The notes beneath the pieces are model-generated. The model did not search any database and was not told the DNA's origin. It worked only from the letters and a program-made list of their open reading frames with translations. Shown here one piece after another: positions 52,490 to 60,511 of a stretch of DNA of 64,000 bases (position 1 is its first letter; each line of letters begins with the position of its first letter). The translations under genes were made by a program, and so were the position numbers. The stretch is taken from positions 930,001 to 994,000 of the forward strand of contig NZ_NIDE01000001.1 in assembly GCF_002197845.1 (NCBI RefSeq). Reading direction: 5' to 3'. The DNA is from Fimbriiglobus ruber. GTDB taxonomy: Bacteria > Planctomycetota > Planctomycetia > Gemmatales > Gemmataceae.

Positions 52490-53767
52490 ATGGATAAGTC
52501 GCTTCCGGCAGATTCGCCCCCGATGCTCTCGCGGGTTCTGACCGCGGCAGTCGCCACGGCGCTCATACTTGCCTTCGTCGTCTACTGCTCCGAGCCCTGG
52601 AATAACGGACGCGCGCCGATGCCGTATGTCTGGCGCGACGTTGCCCTTGTCCATTTGCTGGCTGCCGTCCCGCTCGCTTTGGGGCTCACTCTCCTATTCG
52701 GCCGGCGACTTCCAGCGATTCCGTGTGCCGTACTCTCGGTGGTGATCTTTGGTGTGAGTCTGGCCGTATCAAACGACCCGGATCGTGCGGTTGACGAGCC
52801 CCGGACGAGTTGGTTCGCACTCACGATTTTTCGTGCGGCTCCGGCTCTCGGGATCACCGTTTCGATCGGGTTGGCGTGTGTGGCATCGATCGGCGTCGGT
52901 TGGCTTTTAGATCTGTTTGCCGGATGGTCTACGAGGGCCGTGATGGGAATGGGATTGGCGGTGCTGCTGATCGTTCCTCCGACCTACGTTGCCGGCCGCT
53001 GTCGGCACGACATTAAGCAGATAGCCGAGTTGTTGCAACAATCCCGATTCGGGGAAGCACGGACGGCCTGCCGCGCTGTATTGGCGCTCGACCCCGCAGC
53101 CAGTGTGAACGGTCGACCCCTGCATCAAGTCGTGCCGAATCTCGATCGGACCGTTCGCGACCTCGAATCTCGCATAGCCACACCACTACCGGCCGGGGCC
53201 ACCGCCGAGAACCGGCTCGCACGAGGCCGACAGCTCGCCATACTCGGGCGTACGGAAGAAGCACTGGCGGTATTAGAACCGTTAACCGGCCCGGGTTTCC
53301 AAACATTGGTGGATGCCGAGATTTTGAGAGGCACGATTTACGAGAACGGCGGTGAATGGGAGCAGGCTGCCCGGTTCTACCAATCTGCTCTCTCAATATG
53401 GGAAGCGCGACCGACTACGCCAGCGCGGAACGCCGGGATGGTTCGTGCCCTGACGGGGGTTGCATACAGCGAACGAAAAATGGGCCGGTACGCCGAGGCG
53501 GAAGCCGCGTACCGGCGTGTCTTGGATTTGGCTCCCACGGCCGACTCGCACTTTCTGCTGGCCCAGTTTTACGAAGATGCCCAACAGGCAGAACCGGCTC
53601 GCGCTCACGCCCGGCAAGCGATGGCAATGGCCCCCGAACGATATCAGAAGCCCGGGACCGAACTCATCAACAAACTGGCGACATACCATTTCGGGTGCCT
53701 GGGCGTATACGCGGCCGAGAACTCCCAAACGGAGACTGTCGAAACGAAAAGCGTGAAGCAGCCGTAA
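52490..53767 (+). CDS. Membrane protein with C-terminal TPR repeats
   Basis: The protein has 425 residues. The first ~170 contain four or five transmembrane helices (LTAAVATALILAFVVYCSEP, LVHLLAAVPLALGLTLLFGR, AIPCAVLSVVIFGVSLAVSN, APALGITVSIGLACVASIGV, MGMGLAVLLIVPPTYVAGR). The rest is helical TPR-like text: ARGRQLAILGRTEEALAVLE, RGTIYENGGEWEQAARFYQS and VAYSERKMGRYAEAEAAYRR. It follows the other membrane gene by 33 nt on the same strand, so the two may act together. The binding partner is unknown. Confidence 0.82.
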   Translation: MDKSLPADSPPMLSRVLTAAVATALILAFVVYCSEPWNNGRAPMPYVWRDVALVHLLAAVPLALGLTLLFGRRLPAIPCAVLSVVIFGVSLAVSNDPDRAVDEPRTSWFALTIFRAAPALGITVSIGLACVASIGVGWLLDLFAGWSTRAVMGMGLAVLLIVPPTYVAGRCRHDIKQIAELLQQSRFGEARTACRAVLALDPAASVNGRPLHQVVPNLDRTVRDLESRIATPLPAGATAENRLARGRQLAILGRTEEALAVLEPLTGPGFQTLVDAEILRGTIYENGGEWEQAARFYQSALSIWEARPTTPARNAGMVRALTGVAYSERKMGRYAEAEAAYRRVLDLAPTADSHFLLAQFYEDAQQAEPARAHARQAMAMAPERYQKPGTELINKLATYHFGCLGVYAAENSQTETVETKSVKQP

Positions 53768-53792
53768 TGGCTTGATCGTTTCGCGGTGACAC

Positions 53793-54674
53793 TCATGGCA
53801 GGTCGTCGCCGTCGTTTTTGTTCGGCGAGATGTGTGCCGCGATGACCTTGGTCGGCGTGTCGTATTTGAATAGCCGGGCGTGTCCGTCGCAGAACAGGAA
53901 CCAGACGCCTTCGGGGTCCGGCGAGCCCCAGTTGTCGGCCACTTCCTCGATCAACTTGGGGGCGTCACGCATGAGCCGGTCGCCCTTGCGGCCGGTACCG
54001 CCGCTGCCGCCCAAGACGATCGGTTCGTCCCAGTACCAACCGCCTGTCTTCACCGCGTCGGCGTCCATTGCCTTTTCGCCGATGAGGAAGGTCTCGGCCA
54101 ACCCGTCCTTCACCTGATCCGGTCGCATCACGTTGCCCATCCCGCCACGGACGACCTGGTCGTTAGCCGCGTAGTCGACCCGCCCCCACGGTCCGAGCCC
54201 GGCGTCCATGTAAGTCCACTTGGCGTAAACCGGATCGGCTTTGGGAACTTGCTGAGGCTTCGCCTCGCGTCGGGTACCGGTGTAGTACGCCGGGACAGTC
54301 CGGGTGTGGTCTACCGTCCGGAACGCTTCCCCTTCGCCGATATAAGGAAGGATCGAATACGCCCAACATCCCGTCTGAAGCCGGCCGGCGCGCTTCGGGT
54401 CGGCATAGCCCCAACGGAAGGCTTCGCTGTCCGGAAAACCGGTGCGGACGTCCGGGGTGGTCACGACCTCCATCGGCGGACCGCCGTTTCCGGGAAAGAA
54501 TCCGTAGGTCTCGACGAACGCATGCATGCCCCCTGCGACAACGCGGAGGTTATTCTTCGAGTGGTTCCGGGCAGCCTCGGCCCGAACCTTCGCGATGGCT
54601 GGGAGGACCAACCCGATTGCCAGCCCGAAAACCAGGCCAAAGCCGATCACGTCTATCCGGCGAACCTGTGTCAC
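53793..54674 (-). CDS. DUF1559-like pseudopilin relative lacking the prepilin cleavage motif
   Basis: The protein has 293 residues from the GTG at 54674, which overlaps the stop of the upstream gene by 4 nt. The N-terminus MTQVRRIDVIGFGLVFGLAI then GLVLPAIAKVRAEAARNHSK NNLRVVAGGMHAF follows the DUF1559 pattern. However, the GFTLIE cleavage site is absent, so a prepilin peptidase should not process it. The body has GYADPKRAGRLQTGCWAYSI, LPYIGEGEAF and an end with VWFLFCDGHARLFKYDTPT, matching the DUF1559 C-terminal DG region. It is the last gene of the four-gene operon and probably stays anchored by its N-terminal helix. Confidence 0.82.
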   Translation of the reverse strand: MTQVRRIDVIGFGLVFGLAIGLVLPAIAKVRAEAARNHSKNNLRVVAGGMHAFVETYGFFPGNGGPPMEVVTTPDVRTGFPDSEAFRWGYADPKRAGRLQTGCWAYSILPYIGEGEAFRTVDHTRTVPAYYTGTRREAKPQQVPKADPVYAKWTYMDAGLGPWGRVDYAANDQVVRGGMGNVMRPDQVKDGLAETFLIGEKAMDADAVKTGGWYWDEPIVLGGSGGTGRKGDRLMRDAPKLIEEVADNWGSPDPEGVWFLFCDGHARLFKYDTPTKVIAAHISPNKNDGDDLP

Positions 54675-55786
54675 GACTTGCTCCCATGTTCTTGCTTGAG
54701 CTTCCGGTCTCCGGCATCCGCTTCGTCCGCGGAAATCAGCCCGTCGCCGTTGGCGTCGTAGAAGCGAAATCGCTCGGCCGTCCCGACAAACTCGCGGCGC
54801 GAGACGTCGCCATCGCCGTTGCGGTCGAGGGCACGGAACCAGTCCGGTCCGCGGGCAGGCAGGGGCGCTTTGGTCAGCCGCGCGGGCGGCCGTGTTGCGA
54901 CGCCCGGGGCAAGCGTCAGGCTGACCACGGGGGTAGCGAAATCTGGTGTTGGGATAAAAGCGGCCTTCAGTTCCGACTGGTCTGCCAAGAGCATCCATGC
55001 GACTCGAAGCTCGCGGGCGGAGAGTTGGCCGTCGCCGTCGGCGTCGAGCAACTCGAACCAACCGCGGGCTTGCGGTCGAACGGTCAGGGTGACGACTTCC
55101 GCCGCCACAACCTTGAACCGCTCGTGTTCTTTTTCCCGACCCGGCCGCAACAACGGACGGGGAATCTCCGGCCGTGCGACAACGCCAGTCACTCGCGAGT
55201 CAATCATCCCGCCGATGAATTGACTGACCGATCGTGAGCCATCGATCCGAAGCGTCACGCTCGTTTCACGTTTACCAGCGAAACCTGACGGGAGAGGCCG
55301 GCCGGCTCTGACGACATTGATCGTCAGGTCCGATTCCGCGGCTGTCGGTTTGGCGGTCAGTAGGTCGGGCACGATCTCCAACGGCGTGACACACCCGTCG
55401 CCGTCGGCATCAAAGCGCGTCAGGAGAATCTTCTCCGCGTTGTCGAGTTCGGACCGCGAGAGTGTTCCGTCTCCATTGGTATCGAGCGCGGTCGCGATCG
55501 CTCGGGTGAGTGGCTCGGCGTAAGGTGACGGGGCGGCGGTCTCGATGCGAAGAAGATGGCCGTCCGAGAGGAGGTGTTCGAGCGGATCGCTCCCCTCCGC
55601 CGTTGGCGACCAGCCTTTGAGAAGAATGGCTTCTCGCTTGGCCAACGGTCCGGTCGGCGTTTCGACCACCACGGCAATCCGCGCCGTTCGATTGCCGTTG
55701 CGGACCAGAATCTCGTCCGTCGTCGCGACAGGCGCGTGAGGGACGACGGTCGCGACGAGTAACGCGCAAAGGGTGGCCGGGCTCAC
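54671..55786 (-). CDS. Exported EF-hand calcium-binding protein
   Basis: The protein has 371 residues from the GTG at 55786, overlapping the DUF1501 stop by 4 nt. It has a signal peptide (SPATLCALLVATVVPHAPVA). Five EF-hand loops are visible: DTNGDGTLSRSE, DADGDGCVTPLE, DADGDGQLSARE, DRNGDGDVSRRE and DANGDGLISADE, spread in pairs with a long beta-rich middle region between the second and third. It probably binds calcium outside the cytoplasm and may stabilise or sense the partner DUF1501/DUF1549 proteins made from the same transcript. It also overlaps the next gene (GTGA), so production is coupled. Confidence 0.88.
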   Translation of the reverse strand: MSPATLCALLVATVVPHAPVATTDEILVRNGNRTARIAVVVETPTGPLAKREAILLKGWSPTAEGSDPLEHLLSDGHLLRIETAAPSPYAEPLTRAIATALDTNGDGTLSRSELDNAEKILLTRFDADGDGCVTPLEIVPDLLTAKPTAAESDLTINVVRAGRPLPSGFAGKRETSVTLRIDGSRSVSQFIGGMIDSRVTGVVARPEIPRPLLRPGREKEHERFKVVAAEVVTLTVRPQARGWFELLDADGDGQLSARELRVAWMLLADQSELKAAFIPTPDFATPVVSLTLAPGVATRPPARLTKAPLPARGPDWFRALDRNGDGDVSRREFVGTAERFRFYDANGDGLISADEADAGDRKLKQEHGSKS

Positions 55787-57120
55787 GCGACCACCCCCGC
55801 GATCGGCTTGGCGTTCTTCTCCACGACCCGGATCGGGCGGCCAATGTTGGACAAGTGTTGCTTCGTCGGATCGACCCCAATGGCAGCACACACGGTTGCC
55901 AATAGGTCAGGCCCGGCGACCGGCCGGTCTTCGACCGTGCCGCCGGTCTTGTCCGTCTTTCCGACGACCTGGCCACCCTTGATCCCGCCGCCGCCCAACA
56001 CCACACTCCAGGCGGTCGGGTAGTGGTCACGGCCGGAGCCACCGTTGATTCGTGGCGTCCGCCCGAACTCGCCCATCCAGACGACCGCCGTGGTGTCGAT
56101 CAGGCCGCGGTCCGTCAGGTCCGCCATCAGGGTGCCCCAGGCCGGGTCGAGAATGCCGCATAGAGCTTTAAGGGCGTCGAAGTTCTTCGCGTGTGTGTCC
56201 CACCCGCCGAACGCCCCGGGCACGCGGCCGAGGAACACTTCGATGAACGGAACGTTCCGTTCAACCAGACGGCGGGCGAGCAGGCACCCCTGGCCAAACA
56301 GATTCCGCCCGTATCGGTCGCGGAGGGCGGCCGGTTCGTCGTCCAGGTCGAAGGCGGCGCGGGCCGGGCTCTTCATCAGCCTGACGGCCCGGTCGTAGGC
56401 CGCGCTCACTCCGCTCACGGCAGCACTGGCGTACTCCTCGGCAAACCCGGCGTTTTGCTCGCCCAACAGGGTGAGCCGCGCTTCGGCCTGACCGAGGCTG
56501 ACGCCCGGCCCTGGCTTGAGGTCGGGCACCGCGAGTGCCCGTGCGGTGGGGGTCGGGACGTAAGGGTCGTTGTCCGAGTTGCCGATCAGCAGTGGGGCGT
56601 AGTTCGCTCCCAAATATCCGGCCCCGAAGCCACCGTCGTTTAGTCCGCGGCGTGAGGCGATGCTGACGAAGCCTGGCAGTTCGGCCGCGGGGTCACCCAG
56701 TTCTTTCGACACGAGCGACCCGAGAGTCGGATACTGAAGGGGTTCTTGTTGGGCGTATCCGGTCCGGAGTTGGTAGGTCGCCCGGCCGTGGTCGCCCTCC
56801 TTGGTCGCCATTGACCGGACGACGGTCAGGTGCTTCATCTGACCGGCCACCGTCGGCAGGAGTTCGGTGACACGGATACCCGGAACGGCGGTATCGATCG
56901 CCTTGAACGGGCCGCCGGTGTCGGTGCCGGGTTTCGGGTCGAAGGTGTCAATCTGGCTGGGGCCGCCGCTCATCCAAAGTAAGATGCACGACCGCTTCCG
57001 CTTCGGATCGTGGGCGGCGGTCGAAGCGAGGGCGGGTAGCCACCCGGAAGCGGATGCTCCCAGGGCGCCGGCGGCGGTCAGCCGGAGCCAGTCGCGGCGG
57101 GTCAGCATCGGGGTCTCCAT
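55783..57120 (-). CDS. Exported DUF1501 (sulfatase-like) protein
   Basis: The protein has 445 residues with a Tat-type signal (MLTRRDWLRLTAAGALGASA). The DUF1501 core follows: ILLWMSGGPSQIDTFDPKPG, MKHLTVVRSMATKEGDHGRA, LPGFVSIASRRGL, GCLLARRLVERNVPFIEVFL, TTAVVWMGEFGRTPRINGGS, GRDHYPTAWSVVLGGGGIKG and LLATVCAAIGVDPTKQHLSN. It is a distant paralogue of the 27675-29117 gene. It is second in the operon after the DUF1549/DUF1553 gene (15 nt gap) and overlaps the EF-hand gene. The pair acts outside the cytoplasm in an undefined process. Confidence 0.92.
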   Translation of the reverse strand: METPMLTRRDWLRLTAAGALGASASGWLPALASTAAHDPKRKRSCILLWMSGGPSQIDTFDPKPGTDTGGPFKAIDTAVPGIRVTELLPTVAGQMKHLTVVRSMATKEGDHGRATYQLRTGYAQQEPLQYPTLGSLVSKELGDPAAELPGFVSIASRRGLNDGGFGAGYLGANYAPLLIGNSDNDPYVPTPTARALAVPDLKPGPGVSLGQAEARLTLLGEQNAGFAEEYASAAVSGVSAAYDRAVRLMKSPARAAFDLDDEPAALRDRYGRNLFGQGCLLARRLVERNVPFIEVFLGRVPGAFGGWDTHAKNFDALKALCGILDPAWGTLMADLTDRGLIDTTAVVWMGEFGRTPRINGGSGRDHYPTAWSVVLGGGGIKGGQVVGKTDKTGGTVEDRPVAGPDLLATVCAAIGVDPTKQHLSNIGRPIRVVEKNAKPIAGVVA

Positions 57121-57135
57121 TCGCTTCTATCACTT

Positions 57136-58707
57136 CTAGTGGTTGACCAGGAATTCGTGGCTGTTCACCAATACCCACAGGATGTCGCTCGTGGCGCGGG
57201 CCTTGTCGTCGGCCCCCGTCAGGAAGGGGAGGTAGCGGTCGGCTTCGGTTTTGGTGGGTCTTCGCGACAGGGTACTCAGGAAGAGGACTTCGACTCGGCC
57301 GGCGTCGTCGAGGAAGGGGACCGACGCGATTGCCTTGACCGCGGCCCCCTTGGTCGGGTTGGTCTGGTCGGCGAGCCAGTCGCCATTCATGAGGGAGAGA
57401 GCCTGGAGGATCGACACCTGCATGTCCGTCCGCCCGGCCCCGCCGCCGAACTTGGCGATGAACAGGCCGCGGGGCGATCGGGCCGGCCACCCGAACGCCA
57501 GGTCCGCGGTGGCGGGTGCTGGGTCGCGGTGTCCGGTGGCCAAAGCAAGGCTATCAAACAACTGCTCGGCCGACAGTCCTTTCACATTCATGCGGGCGAA
57601 CCGCCGCGGGTCGGACTGCGTGGGATGCGTCAGGTGGCTCGTTCGCTGGTAGGCGTCGCTCAGCACGATTGCCCGGATCAGAGTCTTCGGATCGAATCCG
57701 CTGGCGGAGTATGCAGCGGCCAGATCGTCGAGCAGTTGGGGGTGGCTCGGGACGTTGTGCGGGCCCCAGTCGTCGACGGGATCGACCAACCCGACTCCGA
57801 ACAGCGAGGCCCAGACCCGGTTCGCCATGACGCGGGCAAAGTACGGGTTGTCCTTACGGACGAGCCATGCCGCGAGGGCTTTCCGCGGGTCGGAGTCGAC
57901 GGCCCAATTGGGCGAAACGCCGTCGAGGAAACGGGAGGACGCGATCGACGCGGTATCGTTGATCTTCAATTCGCGACGGTTCACCAAGCCGGACGCTGGC
58001 TTGATCTCGGGTTCAAGTGGGGCGACGCCGGCGAAGAACGCGGCCGTCTCCCACGCTTGCTTTTGGGTCCACTTGTCGAAGGGGTGGTCGTGGCAGAGGG
58101 CGCATTCGAGCTTGAGGCCAAGGAACGTTCGGGCGACCGCCGAGCCGACCGTTTCCGGCTTTAGGTCGTTCGCCTGGTAGAAACCGACCGGGGAAAGTCC
58201 CGGGGCCGGGTTCGCTTTGCGATCCGGCGTCCAGTCGAGGTAATCGAGCCGGGCGGTGAGTAGATCGCGAACGGTCATGTCGTCCGTTGCCCCGGTCCGC
58301 AAGCGGTCGCGGACCCACGCCTCGACGCTTACGCCGAGGTATTGGGTCTGCGGGTTGGTCGTGGCCTGGGGGACGAGGATGGATCGCCACAACCGGGCCG
58401 CGTTCGCGGTGTATTCCGGCGACGCGAGCAAGCGGTCGACCAACTTCGCGCGTTTGTCGGTCGAGATGTCGTCCAGAAATTCACGAGCTTCTGCGACCGT
58501 CGGAATGCGGCCCACGAGATCGAGGCTTAATCGCCGAAGGAATTCCGCGTCATTTGCGCGGGCTGCGGCAACTCGGCCGCCCGCTTTCAGTGATTCGGCG
58601 ATTCGCGTGTCGATCTGTTGGGTTAGCTTTATGGCGTGAACATCGCTGGCCGTTGCCCAGGGAGCGGCTGCGAATAACAGAACGAACGCGCGCAATTCCA
58701 GACGCAT
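57136..58707 (-). CDS. Exported DUF1549/DUF1553 protein
   Basis: The protein has 523 residues from the Met at 58707 (MRLELRAFVLLFAAAPWATA signal). DUF1549 starts at LTQQIDTRIAESLKAGGRVA with FLRRLSLDLVGRIPTVAEAR; a single CxxCH occurs in LECALCHDHPFDKWTQKQ. DUF1553 begins near ALAAWLVRKDNPYFARVMAN and contains SHPQLLDDLAAAYSASGFDP, ending DILWVLVNSHEFLVNH. The N-terminal PSCyt1 domain of the 24457 paralogue is missing, so this version is shorter. It opens the four-gene operon. The dispersed 26-nt motif (58938-58963) lies ~230 nt upstream. Confidence 0.9.
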   Translation of the reverse strand: MRLELRAFVLLFAAAPWATASDVHAIKLTQQIDTRIAESLKAGGRVAAARANDAEFLRRLSLDLVGRIPTVAEAREFLDDISTDKRAKLVDRLLASPEYTANAARLWRSILVPQATTNPQTQYLGVSVEAWVRDRLRTGATDDMTVRDLLTARLDYLDWTPDRKANPAPGLSPVGFYQANDLKPETVGSAVARTFLGLKLECALCHDHPFDKWTQKQAWETAAFFAGVAPLEPEIKPASGLVNRRELKINDTASIASSRFLDGVSPNWAVDSDPRKALAAWLVRKDNPYFARVMANRVWASLFGVGLVDPVDDWGPHNVPSHPQLLDDLAAAYSASGFDPKTLIRAIVLSDAYQRTSHLTHPTQSDPRRFARMNVKGLSAEQLFDSLALATGHRDPAPATADLAFGWPARSPRGLFIAKFGGGAGRTDMQVSILQALSLMNGDWLADQTNPTKGAAVKAIASVPFLDDAGRVEVLFLSTLSRRPTKTEADRYLPFLTGADDKARATSDILWVLVNSHEFLVNH

Positions 58708-58937
58708 CGTACACCCCGCCACGCCTTGATTTATGCCCTGCTGTTAAACTATTAGACGTGGCGCGGCGAGCAACTCCACACGTTTCACGACTGGCGGACG
58801 CCGGCTTCGATGCCACCGGGGCCGGCGGTCGCTGTCTCCACCGGCGTCAGTATGTACCTCACCAAAGACGCAGTCGCGGCCACGCTACGTCAGGTCGTGG
58901 CGCTCGCTCCGAGACCTACGATCGCTGTGGCTTTACT

Positions 58938-58963
58938 GGAGGATTTTTTGCGCTTTTTGCGCC
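58938..58963. repeat. Copy 2 of the 26-nt dispersed motif
   Basis: The motif consists of GGAGGATTTTTTGC followed by GCTTTTTGCGCC, 25 of 26 identical to 13221-13246 and in the same orientation relative to the downstream minus-strand secreted-protein gene. Confidence 0.6.
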
Positions 58964-59038
58964 GAAAACGCTGTTTTTTGAAAGAGTGCAGACAATGACA
59001 GACGTGCATGCGAGAAAATGTAAGTTTTCTTCCGGTAA

Positions 59039-59127
59039 TGCGCCCATTTGGAGTGCGGCGCTTTACCGCCGCTTTTGCTTTTTAAAAACCAAAGCGGCGG
59101 TAAAGCGCCGCACTCCAAATGGGCGCA
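59039..59127. repeat. Perfect inverted repeat with 37-bp arms and a 15-nt loop
   Basis: Arms 59039-59075 and 59091-59127 are exact reverse complements, containing TGCGCCCATTTGGAGTGC and GCGCTTTACCGCCGC. It lies between two minus-strand genes, 130 nt after the stop side of the nitroreductase gene and upstream of the DUF1549 operon. Confidence 0.92.
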
Positions 59128-59256
59128 ATCGAGGATGAACGTAAAGAAGGATTCTGGGACAGATTGTTGCCGCTGCGTAATATGTTAAAAATTACTATAT
59201 GATAATAGTGTTTTTTTTAGATCAATTAATTGTATGCGTTCGTCTGGTTCCGATAT

Positions 59257-59862
59257 TTACAGCACGACACACGCCTCATCGAATGCGAGCCGCGGAGCCC
59301 GCGGGTAGAGTTTCGTCGCGTCGCCGTAGCCAAGGTTGCAGAGGAAGTTCGCCCGCCACTTGCCGTCGGGGAAGAATTCGGCGTTGGTCTTCGCGGGGTC
59401 GAAGCCGGACATGGGGCCGCAATCGAGGCCGAGAGCCCGTGCCGCGAGAATCAGGTATGCTCCTTCGAGGCTGCTGTTACGTGCCGCGGTGTCCGCGATG
59501 AACCCGTCGTTCCCGGCGAACCAACTCCGGGCGTCGGCGAATGGAAAGAGCTTCGGAAGATTTTCGTAAAACTCCATATCCTGGGCGATGATGACCGTGA
59601 CCGGGGCCGAGCGGGTTTTCTCGACGTTGCCCGGCATCAGGGCGGGAACCAGGCGCTCTTTCGCGGCCGGGGTGGTCAGGAAGACGAACCGCCCGGGCGA
59701 ACTGTTCGCGCTGGTCGGGGCCAGCCTCACCAGGTCGAAGAGTTCGTGGAGTAGCGCGGTGGGAACGGGCTCGGGCAGCCACGCGGTGTGGGTCCGGGCC
59801 GAGTGGAACAGCACATCCAGAGCGGCTGCGTCCAACCGGGCGAGGTGAGCGTTAGCCGACAT
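59257..59862 (-). CDS. Nitroreductase-family flavoprotein (RutE/HadB-like)
   Basis: The protein has 201 residues from the Met at 59862 ([20 protein letters not shown]). The RutE-type nitroreductase pattern is [20 protein letters not shown], then [80 protein letters not shown] and [20 protein letters not shown]. The relatives reduce 3-hydroxypropenal-type aldehydes or nitro compounds with FMN and NAD(P)H. It follows the MarR gene by 62 nt on the same strand and is therefore a likely MarR target for detoxification. Confidence 0.9.
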   Translation of the reverse strand: MSANAHLARLDAAALDVLFHSARTHTAWLPEPVPTALLHELFDLVRLAPTSANSSPGRFVFLTTPAAKERLVPALMPGNVEKTRSAPVTVIIAQDMEFYENLPKLFPFADARSWFAGNDGFIADTAARNSSLEGAYLILAARALGLDCGPMSGFDPAKTNAEFFPDGKWRANFLCNLGYGDATKLYPRAPRLAFDEACVVL

Positions 59863-59924
59863 GCGAACTCCTCCATAAAAGTTAACGAGCGGACGGTACA
59901 CCAGTTGACCAATTGTGTAAAAAA

Positions 59925-60401
59925 CTATTCGTTGTGACACAACTTTTCAAACCGTTCCAGAGCGGCATGAATCTGCGTCAGTTCTGCCTCGGAGGAACTG
60001 CCGAAAATCGTCTGAACCAGCTGCCCTTGTTCGGGCTGGGCCTTGGTTGCGAGTTTTCGCCCCGCGGGGGTCAGGAAAATGCGATTGGCCCGGCGGTCGT
60101 CCGGGTCGGCGCGCCGCTCGACCCACCCGGCCGCACTCACGCGGTCGATCAGACCGACCACGTTCGCCTTGGTGACGAGCAACCGCTCGGCCAATTCTTG
60201 CTGGGTAATCCCGTCCCCGTGGCAGAGAGTCATCAAGAGATCGAATTGCGCGAGGGTCAGTCCGTGGTCCGCCAGGGCCGCAGACATCCGACGCTCCAGA
60301 CTGCCGTGCAAACGCAAGAACGCGACGGCGACCTTGTGCGGCCAACCGAACGGGGCATCGGGCAACACCGGCAAGGGCGTCGTTTTGCGTGCGCGGCTCA
60401 T
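59925..60401 (-). CDS. MarR-family transcription regulator
   Basis: The protein has 158 residues with a winged helix (about 35-140): [40 protein letters not shown] and [20 protein letters not shown] then [11 protein letters not shown] (the wing). The N-terminal ~25 residues are flexible. It would bind a palindrome as a dimer and be released by a phenolic or oxidant ligand. The 30-bp palindrome at 60397-60426 covers its start codon, so self-repression is likely. It is first in an operon with the nitroreductase gene. Confidence 0.92.
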   Translation of the reverse strand: MSRARKTTPLPVLPDAPFGWPHKVAVAFLRLHGSLERRMSAALADHGLTLAQFDLLMTLCHGDGITQQELAERLLVTKANVVGLIDRVSAAGWVERRADPDDRRANRIFLTPAGRKLATKAQPEQGQLVQTIFGSSSEAELTQIHAALERFEKLCHNE

Positions 60402-60426
60402 TTGGTTAATATATTAACCAAATGAG
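60397..60426. promoter_or_regulatory. 30-bp perfect palindrome over the marR start codon (putative MarR operator)
   Basis: Positions 60397-60426 form a perfect dyad around TTGGTTAATATATTAACCAA, AT-rich in an otherwise GC-rich region. The marR ATG (60399-60401 on the minus strand) is inside it. MarR proteins usually bind such palindromes near their own promoter, so a bound dimer would block transcription or translation start. Confidence 0.75.
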
Positions 60427-60449
60427 TAGATTCGTCAAGGGTCGCCAAA

Positions 60450-60502
60450 AGAGAAACCGATTTCACCGCTTCCGCTTCGCCTGCGGTGAAATCGGTTTCT
60501 CT
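60450..60502. repeat. Perfect 20-bp inverted repeat, 13-nt loop
   Basis: Arms 60450-60469 (AGAGAAACCGATTTCACCGC) and 60483-60502 (its reverse complement) lie just beyond the stop of the DUF362-fusion gene (60512) and before the marR start region. It may end transcripts coming from the DUF362 gene. Confidence 0.85.
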
Positions 60503-60511
60503 TCGCCTGTT

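Larger units (their letters stand above)
58708..59256. other. Intergenic region, 549 bp
   Basis: No coding-like frame is seen. The region contains the 26-nt motif (58938-58963), the inverted repeat at 59039-59127 and an AT-rich end (59180-59240) near the nitroreductase stop. It must hold the promoter of the DUF1549 operon. Confidence 0.6.
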
